Of a DNA stretch of 64,000 nucleotides, positions 49,210 to 58,000 are shown piece by piece. Source of the DNA: Burkholderia cepacia (GTDB taxonomy: Bacteria; Pseudomonadota; Gammaproteobacteria; Burkholderiales; Burkholderiaceae); the NCBI RefSeq assembly GCF_029962485.1, contig NZ_CP073637.1, forward strand, positions 2,728,001 to 2,792,000, written 5' to 3'. A model generated the notes under the pieces. The model searched no databases, was not told the origin of the DNA, and was given only the letters and a program-made list of their open reading frames with translations. Made by a program: the position numbers and the translations under genes. Each line of letters begins with the position of its first letter. The stretch's first letter is position 1.

Positions 49210-50147
49210 TGCTGTCGCTGCCTGTTGTCGCGATGCTCGCGGTCGCGGCCGCGATCGTCGACCGCGCACTCGGCGAGCCGCCCGGCTGGCATCCGCTCGT
49301 CGCGTTCGGCCGCCTCGCCGCACGCATCGAAGGCGCACTGAACACCGGACGGCGCGGCCGCATGATCGGCGTCGCCGCGTGGATCGCGGCCGTCGTGCCG
49401 CCGGTGGCCATCGCGGCATGGCTTGTCACCGTGCTGCCGTGGCCGCTCGCGGCCGCGCTGCACGTCGCGCTGCTGTGGTTCGCGCTCGGTGCGAAGAGCC
49501 TCACCGACCATGTCGCGCCGATCGCCGCCGCGCTGCTGCGGCACGACCTCGCGGCCGCCCGCACGCTGACCGCGCGCATCGTGTCGCGCGATACGAGCGA
49601 CGCCGACGAAGGCGCGCTGTCGCGCGCGGCCGTCGAATCGGCGCTCGAAAACGGCAACGACGCGATCTTCGGCGCGCTGTTCTGGTTCGTCGTCGCAGGT
49701 GGTCCCGGCGCGCTGCTGTTCCGGCTCGCGAACACGCTCGACGCGATGTGGGGCTACCGCACGCCGCGCTTCCTGACCTTCGGCTGGGCCGCCGCGCGTC
49801 TCGACGATGCGCTCAACTGGCTGCCCGCGCGCCTCACGGCCGCGAGCTACGCACTGCTCGGCGATACCGCCGCCGCATGGCGCTGCTGGCGCACACAGGC
49901 GCGTCACTGGGACAGCCCGAACGCAGGCCCCGTGATGGCGGCAGGGGCCGGCAGCCTGAACGTGCAGCTCGGCGGCCCCGCCGTCTATCACGGCGAGATC
50001 GAGGATCGCCCCGCGCTCGGTACCGGCGCGTCTGCAACCGCCCTCCACATCGTCGCCGCGCTGTCGCTCGTCACGCGCACGCTTGCCCTGTGGCTCGCGC
50101 TGCTGGTCGCGAGCGGCGCACTCGCCATGGCCACCCATCATGTCTGA
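49203..50147 (+). CDS. cbiB: Adenosylcobinamide-phosphate synthase (aminopropanol attachment)
   Basis: A 314-residue inner-membrane protein of the CbiB/CobD family that links (R)-1-amino-2-propanol (phosphate) to adenosylcobyric acid. About four to five membrane segments are evident (residues 5-20, 55-75, 80-97, 155-170, 285-305). Conserved blocks are DRALGEPPGWHPLVAFGR near the start and SRDTSDADEGALSRAAVES with ALENGNDAIFGALFW. It overlaps cobU by 7 bp and the next gene by 8 bp. Confidence 0.94.
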   Translation: MLMLSLPVVAMLAVAAAIVDRALGEPPGWHPLVAFGRLAARIEGALNTGRRGRMIGVAAWIAAVVPPVAIAAWLVTVLPWPLAAALHVALLWFALGAKSLTDHVAPIAAALLRHDLAAARTLTARIVSRDTSDADEGALSRAAVESALENGNDAIFGALFWFVVAGGPGALLFRLANTLDAMWGYRTPRFLTFGWAAARLDDALNWLPARLTAASYALLGDTAAAWRCWRTQARHWDSPNAGPVMAAGAGSLNVQLGGPAVYHGEIEDRPALGTGASATALHIVAALSLVTRTLALWLALLVASGALAMATHHV

Positions 50148-51159
50148 TACACGCATCGTGCACGGCGGCAACCTGCATGAAGCCGCCCGCCGCCACGGCA
50201 TTCCGTACGACGCGTGGCTCGACTTGTCGACCGGCATCAATCCGGTCGGCTATCCGGTGCCGCCCGTCCCGGCCGACGCGTGGCGCCGGCTGCCCGACGA
50301 CGGCGACGGCCTCGCGGCCTGCGCCGCGCAGTACTACCACGCGCCCGATCCCGCCCACGTGTTGCCGGTTGCCGGCAGCCAGGCCGCGATCCGCGCATTG
50401 CCCGCGTTGCTGCCGGCCGGCGACGCCGGCGTCGCGACGCTCGCGTACGGCGAATATGCGCCCGCATTCGTGCGTCACGGCCATCGTGTCGTACCGCTCG
50501 ACATCGGCGCCGATACGCTGCCCGCGACAATGCGCCACGTCATCATCGGGAATCCGAACAATCCGACCGCCGAATTCGTGCCGACCGAGCGCCTGCTCGG
50601 CTGGCATGCGCAACTGGCGGCACGCGGCGGCACGCTGATCGTCGACGAGGCATTCGCCGATACCGGCGCATCGCAGTCGCTCGCACCGCAAGTCGATCGC
50701 CCGGGGCTCGTCGTGCTGCGCTCGGTCGGCAAGTTCTACGGGCTCGCCGGCATCCGCGCGGGCTTCGTGCTCGCGTGCCCCGAACGCATCGTCGCGTTGC
50801 GCGACATGCTCGGCGCGTGGACGGTCAGCGGCCCCGCACGTCACGCGGTGACCGCCGCGTTTGCCGATCGCGCGTGGCAGGCCGCCGCCCGCGAACGGCT
50901 CGCGGCCGACGGCGAACGACTGGCTGCATTGCTGCGTACGCATGGCTTCGCGGTTCGTGCAACACCGCTCTTCAGCTGGACCGACGACCCGCGCGCCGCG
51001 GCGTTGCATGCGGCACTCGCGGCACACGGAATCTGGACGCGGCACTTCCCGGCGCCGTCGAGCGTACGCGTCGGCCTGCCAGGCAGCGAAGCCGAATGGC
51101 GGCGCCTCGGCGACGCGCTTGCGCGCTGCGTGCCGCTGCTGCAACAGGCATCCGCATGA
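50140..51159 (+). CDS. cobD: L-threonine-O-3-phosphate decarboxylase
   Basis: A 339-residue PLP aminotransferase-fold enzyme (CobD in Salmonella, CobC in Pseudomonas nomenclature) that makes aminopropanol phosphate for the cobalamin nucleotide loop. The N-terminus HGGNLHEAARRHGIPYDAWL with DLSTGINPVGYP is diagnostic; IGNPNNPTAEFVP binds the substrate and the PLP Lys lies in VLRSVGKFYGLAGIRAGF. The ATG at 50140 overlaps cbiB by 8 bp and its stop overlaps btuF (ATGA). Confidence 0.94.
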   Translation: MSDTRIVHGGNLHEAARRHGIPYDAWLDLSTGINPVGYPVPPVPADAWRRLPDDGDGLAACAAQYYHAPDPAHVLPVAGSQAAIRALPALLPAGDAGVATLAYGEYAPAFVRHGHRVVPLDIGADTLPATMRHVIIGNPNNPTAEFVPTERLLGWHAQLAARGGTLIVDEAFADTGASQSLAPQVDRPGLVVLRSVGKFYGLAGIRAGFVLACPERIVALRDMLGAWTVSGPARHAVTAAFADRAWQAAARERLAADGERLAALLRTHGFAVRATPLFSWTDDPRAAALHAALAAHGIWTRHFPAPSSVRVGLPGSEAEWRRLGDALARCVPLLQQASA

Positions 51160-52073
51160 GTCCGCGCCTGTTTCGCCGGCTGGCGCCGGTCGCGATGCTG
51201 GCCGCGCTTGCGCACGCTCCGCTCGTCCACGCCGAGGTGTCGACGCGCGACGACGCCGGCAACACCGTCACGCTGCCCGCACCGGCGCAACGCGTGATCA
51301 GCCTCGCGCCGCACGCGACCGAACTCGTCTACGCAGCCGGCGGCGGTGCGAAGCTCGTCGGCACCGTCACGTACAGCGACTATCCGCCCGCCGCGCAAGC
51401 GGTGCCGCGTATCGGCGACAACAAGGCGCTCGACCTCGAGCGGATCGCCGCGCTGAAGCCCGACCTGATCGTCGTCTGGCGGCACGGCAACGCCGAGCGG
51501 CAGACCGACGCGCTGCGCGCGCTGCACATCCCGCTGTTCTTCAGCGAACCGAAGCATCTCGACGACGTGTCGTCGTCACTGCGCCGGCTCGGCACGCTGC
51601 TCGGCACCCAACCGGCGGCCGACGCGGCCGCGGCCGCCTATACGCGCGATATCGTGGCACTGCGCACCCGCTACGCGGCGCGCGCGCCCGTCACGATGTT
51701 CTTCCAGGTCTGGGACCGGCCGCTGACGACGCTCAACGGCACACACCTGATCAACGAAGTGATCGAGCTATGCGGCGGCCGCAACGTGTTCGCGTCGCTC
51801 AAGCCGCTCGCACCGACCGTCACCGACGAGGCCGTGCTCGCGGTGAATCCGGAAGCGATCGTGACGACCAGCGCCGGTGCGACGCGTTCGAACGAACCGC
51901 TGCCGAGCCTGGCACGCTGGCGCGCGTGGCCCGCGCTGACGGCCGTGACGCGCAACAACCTGTTCGCGATCGACGGCGATCTGCTGACACGGCCTTCGCC
52001 GCGGATCGCACAGGGTGCGGCTGCGCTGTGCGAGGACCTCGATGCCGCGCGTGCGCGGCGGCCGGCGCGCTGA
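51156..52073 (+). CDS. btuF: Periplasmic cobalamin-binding protein
   Basis: A 305-residue class III periplasmic binding protein (BtuF type). The signal peptide spans about residues 1-26 (cleavage near VHAEV). The fold is clear from RVISLAPHATELVYAAGGG, LKPDLIVVWRHGN, and NGTHLINEVIELCGGRNVF. It should hand corrinoids to BtuCD, encoded in the facing operon. It is last in the cobU-cbiB-cobD-btuF operon, and the mix of synthesis and uptake genes suits salvage of imported corrinoids. Confidence 0.92.
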   Translation: MSPRLFRRLAPVAMLAALAHAPLVHAEVSTRDDAGNTVTLPAPAQRVISLAPHATELVYAAGGGAKLVGTVTYSDYPPAAQAVPRIGDNKALDLERIAALKPDLIVVWRHGNAERQTDALRALHIPLFFSEPKHLDDVSSSLRRLGTLLGTQPAADAAAAAYTRDIVALRTRYAARAPVTMFFQVWDRPLTTLNGTHLINEVIELCGGRNVFASLKPLAPTVTDEAVLAVNPEAIVTTSAGATRSNEPLPSLARWRAWPALTAVTRNNLFAIDGDLLTRPSPRIAQGAAALCEDLDAARARRPAR

Positions 52074-52179
52074 ATTCCTGCAACATGCCCGCTCATCGCG
52101 CACCTGCGCCCGATGTGACCGCTATCCGAGGAACGGATTGGCCGCGCGCTGCGTCGTTCACACGCAGACGCCAGCGCGC

Positions 52180-52764
52180 CTATTCGTCCCAGTGCATGAC
52201 TTTCCACGCTCGCGTGTCGCGGTCCGCGCGCAACCAGACGACTCCGCCCGTCGGCACCGGCCGCGACAGCATCGTCTCGAGCGGTACACGCAATACATGA
52301 GACGCGAAGGCACGAATCACGCCTGCATGCGTAACGATCCATTGCGGCCCGTCAAACTGCGCAACCGCATCGGTCTGCCGCGCAACCCGCTCGACGAACC
52401 GCGCAACGCTTTCGCCGCCATGCGAGCACGCATGCATCAGGTCGGCCGCCCACGCATCGAGCGCCGCGCGGTCGATGTCGTCCCAGCGCTGCATTTCCCA
52501 CGCGCCGAAGTCCATTTCCTGCCAGCCGGCATCGCACCGCAACGGCACATCGAACGCCTGCGCGAGCCGGTCGGCAACCGATAAGCAACGCGTCAACGGG
52601 CTCGTCCAGACCTGTGCGGGCAACGGCGCGCCGAGAGCCGACAGATGCGCACGCACGGCCTGCGCGCCGGCATCGGCCGGCGCGGCGAGCGGCACGTCGC
52701 TGCGTCCGTAGCAGATGCCCGGTTCGACACCGACGGCCGGATGACGGATCAGGACGACGTCCAT
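52180..52764 (-). CDS. cobC: Histidine phosphatase, alpha-ribazole-phosphatase-like
   Basis: A 194-residue phosphoglycerate-mutase-like phosphatase. The catalytic motif LIRHPAVGVEPGICYGRSD carries the phospho-His (RH followed by Pro where many have Gly), the acid base Glu lies in GWQEMDFGAWE, and the second His in IVTHAGVIRA. It should remove the phosphate from alpha-ribazole or adenosylcobalamin phosphate (Salmonella CobC role). The start at 52764 overlaps cobS by 16 bp, so it is the last gene of the riboswitch-controlled operon. Pseudomonas uses the name cobC for a different gene. Confidence 0.9.
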   Translation of the reverse strand: MDVVLIRHPAVGVEPGICYGRSDVPLAAPADAGAQAVRAHLSALGAPLPAQVWTSPLTRCLSVADRLAQAFDVPLRCDAGWQEMDFGAWEMQRWDDIDRAALDAWAADLMHACSHGGESVARFVERVARQTDAVAQFDGPQWIVTHAGVIRAFASHVLRVPLETMLSRPVPTGGVVWLRADRDTRAWKVMHWDE

Positions 52765-53525
52765 CCGAGCACCACGAGATAGATCGCCAGTTCGCACAAT
52801 TGCTGCGCAAAGCCGAGACAGTCGCCCGTATAACCGCCGATCCGCTTCACGAAATAGCGGGCTGCCCACGCGCGCACGAGCACGAGCGCCACGCACACCG
52901 CGACGCCCATGCGCCAGTCGGGCCAGAACAGCCACGGCAATCCGAATACGGCCGCGACGCACGCCGCGCGCGTGCCCATCCGCTGCGCGACCGGCTTCGC
53001 CTTGCCTTCCGGTCGCACGTAGTCGTGCGTCATCAGCAGGCTCACGGCCGCCGCGCGGCTCGCCGCATGCGCGGCGATCATCGTCCATGCGGCACGCAGC
53101 GGCAGCATCGACGCAAGCGCCTGCCATTTCAGACCCAGCGTGAGCACGAGCGCGACCGCGCCGAACGTGCCGATTCGCGAGTCGTGCATGATGCGCAGCA
53201 CGTCGTCGCGCGTATAGCCGCCGCCGAACGCATCGCAACTGTCGGCGAGGCCGTCCTCGTGGAAGGCGCCGGTCGCGAGCAGCGTCGCGGCCATCGACAG
53301 CCCGACCGCGATCGACGGGGGCAGCGCGCGCAGCGCGACGAGATAGACGAGCGCGCCCCACGCGCCGACGCACGCGCCGACGAGCGGAAAATAGCGCGCG
53401 GCCTGGTCGAGATCGCCGGCCGCGTAGCCGATCGAACGCGGCACCGGCACGCGCGTGAAATAGCCGAGCGCGACGAAGAAGTAACGCAGTTCGGCCCGCA
53501 CGCCGCGCGCGCGCTCAGGCGTCAC
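52749..53525 (-). CDS. cobS: Adenosylcobinamide-GDP ribazoletransferase (cobalamin synthase)
   Basis: A 258-residue integral membrane enzyme joining AdoCbi-GDP and alpha-ribazole (phosphate) to make cobalamin. The signature TGAFHEDGLADSCDAFGGGY binds metal and substrate; ELRYFFVALGYFTRVPVP is the usual N-terminus; about five membrane helices follow. The start is probably GTG at 53525, with AGGCG 9-13 bases upstream, overlapping cobT by 11 bp; TTG at 53534 is the alternative. The reading frame itself continues to 53774, but inside cobT. Confidence 0.92.
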   Translation of the reverse strand: MTPERARGVRAELRYFFVALGYFTRVPVPRSIGYAAGDLDQAARYFPLVGACVGAWGALVYLVALRALPPSIAVGLSMAATLLATGAFHEDGLADSCDAFGGGYTRDDVLRIMHDSRIGTFGAVALVLTLGLKWQALASMLPLRAAWTMIAAHAASRAAAVSLLMTHDYVRPEGKAKPVAQRMGTRAACVAAVFGLPWLFWPDWRMGVAVCVALVLVRAWAARYFVKRIGGYTGDCLGFAQQLCELAIYLVVLGWTSS

Positions 53526-54570
53526 GATTGTCAACGCCTGCGGATTCGAAGCTCGCCATCTCGGTGAGGAACGCCGCTGCCGCACGCACGAGCGGCAGCG
53601 CAAGCGCCGCACCCGTGCCTTCGCCGAGCCGCAGGTCGAGCGCGAGCAGCGGCTTCGCGCCGAAATGCTCGAGCATGCGCCGGTGCCCGGCCTCGTGCGA
53701 CGTATGCGAGAACACGCAGTAGTCGCGCACGCCGGGCGCGATGCGCTCGGCGACGAGCAGCGCGGCCGTCGCAATGAAGCCGTCGACGAGGATCGTCATC
53801 CGCTCGCTCGCGGCCGCGAGGTACGCGCCCGTCATCATCGCGATCTCGAAGCCGCCGAACGTCGCGAGCACGTCGAGCGGCGCGATCGCGTGCGAATGCT
53901 TGACGAGCGCACGGCCGAGCACCGCGCGCTTGTGCGCGAGGCCCTGGTCGTCGAGGCCCGTGCCGCGCCCGACGCACGCGTCGATCGGCACGTCGAGCAG
54001 ACGGCTCATCAGGCACGCGGCCGACGACGTATTCGCGATCCCCATCTCGCCGAAACCGATCACGTTCGTGCCGAGCGATGCATGGAGGCGCACGCGCGCC
54101 GCACCGGCGGCCAGCGCCGTCATCGCCTCGTCACGCGACATCGCCGGCTCCGCCGCGAAGTTGCGCGTGCCGCGCGCGACCGGCAGCGACACCAGCCGGT
54201 CGGACAGCGGCAACGGCGACGCGACGCCCGCATCGACGATCTCCAGCGTGCTCTGCGCGACGCCCGAGAACGCGTTGATCGCCGCACCGCCGGCCAGGAA
54301 GTTCGCGACCATCTGCGCGGTCACCGCCTGCGGATAAGGACTGACACCCTCGGCCGCGATCCCGTGATCGCCGGCGAACACGATCGTCACCGGGCGCTGC
54401 ACGACCGGCCGCTCGGTGTGCTGGATCAGGCCGATCTGCAGCGCGAGCGCCTCGAGCTGGCCGAGGCTGCCGGGCGGCTTGGTCTTGTGGTCGATCACAT
54501 GCTGCAGGCGTATGCGCAGCGCGTCGTCGAGCGGCGCGATCGCGGGCGGGAAGTGGGTCGGAGTCGTCAT
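53515..54570 (-). CDS. cobT: Nicotinate-nucleotide:dimethylbenzimidazole phosphoribosyltransferase
   Basis: A 351-residue enzyme that activates dimethylbenzimidazole to alpha-ribazole phosphate. The conserved N-terminal DHKTKPPGSLGQLEALALQI and the FAGDHGIAAEGVS block are present, and the catalytic Glu is in LRLGEGTGAALALPL near the C-terminus. The ATG at 54570 begins MTTPTHFPPAIAPLDD. It is followed by cobS with an overlap and preceded by btuD with a 61-bp gap. Confidence 0.96.
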   Translation of the reverse strand: MTTPTHFPPAIAPLDDALRIRLQHVIDHKTKPPGSLGQLEALALQIGLIQHTERPVVQRPVTIVFAGDHGIAAEGVSPYPQAVTAQMVANFLAGGAAINAFSGVAQSTLEIVDAGVASPLPLSDRLVSLPVARGTRNFAAEPAMSRDEAMTALAAGAARVRLHASLGTNVIGFGEMGIANTSSAACLMSRLLDVPIDACVGRGTGLDDQGLAHKRAVLGRALVKHSHAIAPLDVLATFGGFEIAMMTGAYLAAASERMTILVDGFIATAALLVAERIAPGVRDYCVFSHTSHEAGHRRMLEHFGAKPLLALDLRLGEGTGAALALPLVRAAAAFLTEMASFESAGVDNRDA

Positions 54571-54631
54571 CGGGAAGCCGTGTCGTGGGCGCGGCACACG
54601 CCGCGCATCGGAAGAATCGGAAAAGGAAAGG

Positions 54632-55444
54632 TCATTGTCGCGCAGGCCACGCCGGCAACAGCGCATCGCGGCCATTCTCGCGGATCAGCACGAGCGGATA
54701 GCCGAATGCGTCGCTCGCGCGTTCGGGCGTCAGCACGTCGTGCACGGGGCCGGCCCACGCGCGACCGCCCCCGTCGAGCAGCAGCGCATGCGTCGCGAAA
54801 CGCCGCGCGAGATTCAGGTCGTGGCACGAGAACAGCACCGTGCGCGGGCCCGCATCGAGCCATGCGGTCAGCGCGCTCAGGCAGTCGATCTGGTGATGCA
54901 GGTCGAGATGCGCGAGCGGTTCGTCGAGCAGCATCAGCGGCGCATCCTGGCACAGCGTCGCGGCCAGGGCGACCCGCTGCCGCTCGCCGCCCGACAGCGA
55001 CAACACGTCGCGCGATGCGAGCGCGGTCAGGTCGAACGTCGCAAGTGCATCGTGCGCGGCCGCGCGATCGCCGTCGCGCTCCCAGCCCCAGCCACCGAGA
55101 TACGGAAAGCGGTTGAGCAGCACCGTGTCGAATACGGTCGCGCTGAACGCGTCGTGCAGTTGCTGCGGCATCAGCGCGCGGCGCTGCGCGAGTGGTTCCG
55201 GGCGCCACGCGGCAAGCGGCCGGCCGTCGATCTCGACCTGTCCGCCGGCTGGCGGCTGCAGCCCCGCGAGCGTCGCGAGCAGCGTCGTCTTGCCCGCGCC
55301 GTTCGGCCCCGCGACGCACCAGATCTCGCCGGGGCAGAAGGCCTGCGTGAACCCGCCGAGCAACGTGCGCGCGCCGGCCTTCAGCGTCAGGTCGACAGCC
55401 GCGTAGCGCAGGTCGCTGCCAGCGTCCAGTGCGGCATCCGTCAT
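54632..55444 (-). CDS. btuD: Cobalamin ABC transporter ATPase
   Basis: A 270-residue ABC ATPase. Walker A is AGPNGAGKTTLLATL, the signature is LSLSGGERQRVALA, Walker B is APLMLLDEPLAHLD and the switch His is in SCHDLNLA. It energises BtuC for corrinoid import. The ATG at 55444 overlaps the btuC stop (TGATG), so the two are coupled. The reading frame extends to 56104, but only as a shadow inside btuC. Confidence 0.93.
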   Translation of the reverse strand: MTDAALDAGSDLRYAAVDLTLKAGARTLLGGFTQAFCPGEIWCVAGPNGAGKTTLLATLAGLQPPAGGQVEIDGRPLAAWRPEPLAQRRALMPQQLHDAFSATVFDTVLLNRFPYLGGWGWERDGDRAAAHDALATFDLTALASRDVLSLSGGERQRVALAATLCQDAPLMLLDEPLAHLDLHHQIDCLSALTAWLDAGPRTVLFSCHDLNLARRFATHALLLDGGGRAWAGPVHDVLTPERASDAFGYPLVLIRENGRDALLPAWPARQ

Positions 55445-56556
55445 CGCATCGGCCTCCTCAACAACATCCACAGGAACACCGGCACGCCGATCAACGCGGT
55501 CATCACGCCGACCGGCAACTGCGCGGGCGCGATCGCGGTGCGCGCGAGCAGGTCGGCCGCCATCACGCCGCCGCCGCCCGCGAGCATCGCGGCCGGCAGC
55601 AGCATCCGCTGGTCGTTGCCGAACGCGAGCCGCAGCGCATGCGGCACGACGAGGCCGACGAAGCCGATCGTGCCGGCCGTCGTTACCGCAGCCGCGGCGG
55701 CCAGCGACGCGACGAGATAGATTCGCACGCGCAGGCGCGCGACGGGCACGCCGAGCGCCTGCGCGGTCGCATCGCCGCGCAGCAGCACGTTCAGTTGCGG
55801 CGCGACCGGCAGCGCGACGCAGACGGCCAGCAGCAGCGCGCCCCATGCGAACCACGGCGTCGTCACGCCGTTCAGGTCGCCCGTGAGCCAGAAGATGATG
55901 CCGCGCAGCCGCGCATCGGGTGCGAGCGACAGCAACAGCGTGACAAGCGCGCCCCACCCTGCCGCGATCACGACACCCGTGAGCAGCAGACGCGGCGACG
56001 CGTCGCGCGAATCGCCGCGCCACAGCTCGCGGCGCGCGAGGCCGAGCACGAGCGCGACCGAGACGAGCGAGCCGGCAAATGCGGATGCGTCGACGAGCCA
56101 CCACGCGCCGCCCGCGATCATCGCGACGAGCGCGAAGCCGGCCGCGCCGCCGGACACGCCGAGCACGTAGGGTTCCGCGAGCGGATTACGCAGCAGCACC
56201 TGCAGCAGTGCGCCGGCCAGCGCGAGCAGCGCGCCGCACGCGAAGCCCGCGAGCGCACGCGGCAGACGCAGCGTGCGGACGATATCGGCAAACAGCGCAT
56301 CGCCGCCGTGCGGCACGAGCGATGCAAGTGCCTGCCACGGCGACATCGGCACGCTGCCGATCGACAGCGATGCGACGAACAGCAACGCGACCATGGCGGC
56401 CAGCGCGGCCCAGATTGCGGCAGCGCGCGCGGCGCTCATGCCGTGCACGGCCGCGCGCATGACGCGCGGCGCATCCGCTTGAGGTTGCCGGCCGGACGTG
56501 ACAGGGACGCCGCGCGGACGATTGGGGTCAGCATCGAAGAACATTCCGTGAAGCAT
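55441..56556 (-). CDS. btuC: Cobalamin ABC transporter permease
   Basis: A 371-residue FecCD-family permease with about ten membrane helices; SGGAAGFALVAMIAGG and GLVVPHALRLAFGNDQRMLLP are the usual family blocks. It forms the inner-membrane channel with BtuD and receives substrate from BtuF. The start is taken as ATG at 56556, because GGGGAGG lies 11 nt upstream; this leaves a non-conserved hydrophilic N-terminus, and Met40 (56439) in front of the first helix is the alternative. It is the first gene after the cobalamin riboswitch. Confidence 0.9.
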   Translation of the reverse strand: MLHGMFFDADPNRPRGVPVTSGRQPQADAPRVMRAAVHGMSAARAAAIWAALAAMVALLFVASLSIGSVPMSPWQALASLVPHGGDALFADIVRTLRLPRALAGFACGALLALAGALLQVLLRNPLAEPYVLGVSGGAAGFALVAMIAGGAWWLVDASAFAGSLVSVALVLGLARRELWRGDSRDASPRLLLTGVVIAAGWGALVTLLLSLAPDARLRGIIFWLTGDLNGVTTPWFAWGALLLAVCVALPVAPQLNVLLRGDATAQALGVPVARLRVRIYLVASLAAAAAVTTAGTIGFVGLVVPHALRLAFGNDQRMLLPAAMLAGGGGVMAADLLARTAIAPAQLPVGVMTALIGVPVFLWMLLRRPMR

Positions 56557-56590
56557 TGCGCGCCCCGCCTCCCCGCAGGCCGCGTGTCAC

Positions 56591-56608
56591 GAAGCCCGTG
56601 CGGGCTTC
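56591..56608 (-). promoter_or_regulatory. Hairpin between cobalamin aptamer and btuC start
   Basis: Perfect 8-bp arms (56591-56598 with 56601-56608) directly after the aptamer and about 17 nt before the GGGGAGG ribosome site. It has no T run, so a translational switch is more likely than a terminator. Confidence 0.5.
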
Positions 56609-56612
56609 CCGT

Positions 56613-56835
56613 CTCGGCCGGTATCCGGGCTGGCGGCGGTCCGGCTCGCCTTCCCGCGCGTTTCACGCGCAGTGGCCCGCGCCCGCGTGCGACACCTGCA
56701 CGCAAAACGCGCCCGAGCCGGCCTGCGTCGGGAGACGCGGCCGCTTACCGTTGCGGGGGCAGCGCAGGTTGGCACGCTCTCGAAGCGCACGCCCTGCTTC
56801 CCGTTTAACCGCGCGTGCCACGCGCGAGCACCGAG
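56613..56835 (-). ncRNA. Cobalamin riboswitch
   Basis: The minus strand shows the conserved aptamer elements in order. TTAAACGGGAAGC lies at about 56808-56796. GCCAACCTGCGCTGCCCCCG, followed by CAACGGTAAGCGG, covers 56773-56741. GCCACTG with GGGAAGG comes next, and the B12 box GCCAGCCCGGATACCGGCC is at 56634-56616. Five base pairs between 56831-56835 and 56613-56617 can close P1. It precedes btuC and should switch off the btuC-btuD-cobT-cobS-phosphatase operon when adenosylcobalamin is plentiful. Confidence 0.93.
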
Positions 56836-57004
56836 GCGGCGCCAGTTTAGGAGCCGGTCGCGCGAGCGTCAAGGAAGCGTCAGGACACGTACGGGAAGCA
56901 CCGATTCACGGCAAGAAGCAGGGGTGTTACGACTGGAAACGATACAGATGTCGGATTGCGCGTTATTCCGCGCTAAAATGCTGGGTCTTTAGAGGACGCA
57001 GCAA

Positions 57005-57355
57005 ATGCTCAACGAACTCGAAACCTTATCTCAAAATATTGGCCGTCTGATTTCGCTGAACAAGCGCTATCACGCGGAACGGCTCGCGCTCGAGGAGCAG
57101 GTCGCGCAATTGCGCGCGGAAGCGGACACGGTCCGCGCGGAACTCGCGGAACTTCGCGACGAACGCAATGCACTCGCGGCCGAGCGTGACACGCTGTCGG
57201 CAAAGATCGACGACGCCCAGGTGAAACTGAACGCGATTCTCGAAAAGCTGCCGCGCTCGAAAAGCGCGGAGCAAGCCGACAACCAGCTCGACCTGCTGGA
57301 TGCGCAGGCGCGTACGGATGGCGATGACGCGGCCAGCCACGGAGAACATGCATGA
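57005..57355 (+). CDS. ZapB-like coiled-coil protein
   Basis: A 116-residue protein, nearly all coiled coil between residues 1 and 85 (heptads in LEEQVAQLRAEADTVRAELA and ELRDERNALAAERDTL), with an acidic tail. Its position directly before zapA (ATGA overlap at 57352-57355) and its length fit the small ZapB/TIGR02449-type division partner known from this locus in other proteobacteria, though ZapB homology is weak at sequence level. It probably acts with ZapA at the Z-ring. Confidence 0.8.
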   Translation: MLNELETLSQNIGRLISLNKRYHAERLALEEQVAQLRAEADTVRAELAELRDERNALAAERDTLSAKIDDAQVKLNAILEKLPRSKSAEQADNQLDLLDAQARTDGDDAASHGEHA

Positions 57356-57666
57356 GCACCAAGCAGATCGAAGTCTCGATTCTCGGCCAGCCCTATCGGT
57401 TGGCCTGTTCGGCCGAGACCGAAGCGGCGCTGCTCGAGGCAGTCGCGCGTGTCGACGCCGAAATGTCGAAAATCCGCTCGAACAGCTCGGTACGCGGCAC
57501 CGATCGCATTGCGGTGATGGCGGCGCTGTCGCTCGCATCGGAATTGCTGCGGCTGCAAACGAGCGTGCGGCACGGTGAAGCATTTCCGGCGGAGGAAATC
57601 CGTCGTACAATGCACCAGATGAACGAACAGCTCGGCGCGGTGCTCGCACAGCACGAGACGCAGTAA
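57352..57666 (+). CDS. zapA: Cell division protein ZapA
   Basis: A 104-residue FtsZ-ring stabiliser. The N-terminus STKQIEVSILGQPYRLACS and RVDAEMSKIRSNSSVRGTDR followed by IAVMAALSLASELL match the family. It tetramerises through its C-terminal coiled coil and bundles FtsZ filaments. It overlaps the zapB-like gene and is followed by 6S RNA, the same order as zapA-ssrS in many gamma- and beta-proteobacteria. Confidence 0.93.
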   Translation: MSTKQIEVSILGQPYRLACSAETEAALLEAVARVDAEMSKIRSNSSVRGTDRIAVMAALSLASELLRLQTSVRHGEAFPAEEIRRTMHQMNEQLGAVLAQHETQ

Positions 57667-57749
57667 CGTTTTAATCGATACGTCGATTCCCCTTGATCTC
57701 GGCGGTCAACGGTGGTCAAATTGGCGCATCGAATCACAGTTCAGTCAGC

Positions 57750-57926
57750 TTCCCTGCCTGGTTCGCCAAGGTCATATATTCCTTGAACCAATGCCATGTG
57801 CACGGTTGCGGAAATTTGTAGCACGGGCGCGCGCGTCACTCTGTCTGATGTACCCGAAGTGCTGCTAACTGCGACCAATTCTGAACCCCAGGTTCAGGAT
57901 GCCGGCCTAGCGGCCAAGGCGGGGAC
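57750..57926 (+). ncRNA. ssrS: 6S RNA
   Basis: Called from position and fold. The 5' end (TCCCTGCCTGG at 57751-57761) pairs with the 3' end (AAGGCGGGGA, 57916-57925), forming the closing stem. The interior has the long, bulged rod expected of 6S, with CCTTGAACC on the 5' side and CTGAACCCCAGGTTCAGG on the 3' side, much like the E. coli 3' side. The length of about 177 nt and the location right behind zapA are standard. It binds sigma-70 RNA polymerase in stationary phase. The ends are approximate. Confidence 0.88.
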
Positions 57927-57933
57927 CTATCCA

Positions 57934-57963
57934 ACGGCATCGGGCACGTCCCGGTGCCGTTTT
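57934..57963 (+). terminator. Terminator after 6S RNA
   Basis: An 11-bp stem with one G-T pair (57934-57944 with 57950-57960), 5-nt loop, then TTTT from 57960. Confidence 0.85.
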
Positions 57964-58000
57964 CTTTTGTAGCAGCCTCTTTCTGCGTCGATCACGATCC

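Larger units (their letters stand above)
56557..57004. other. 448-bp intergenic region btuC / zapB-like
   Basis: Holds the btuC leader with its riboswitch (56613-56835, minus strand) and, to the right, the promoter region of the zapB-like gene, with a candidate -10 TAAAAT at 56974-56979. Nothing else is recognised. Confidence 0.7.
57667..58000 (+). other. Non-coding stretch zapA / EVE gene
   Basis: No protein gene is evident. It contains the 6S RNA (about 57750-57926) and its terminator (57934-57963); the rest is short leader sequence on either side. Confidence 0.8.
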
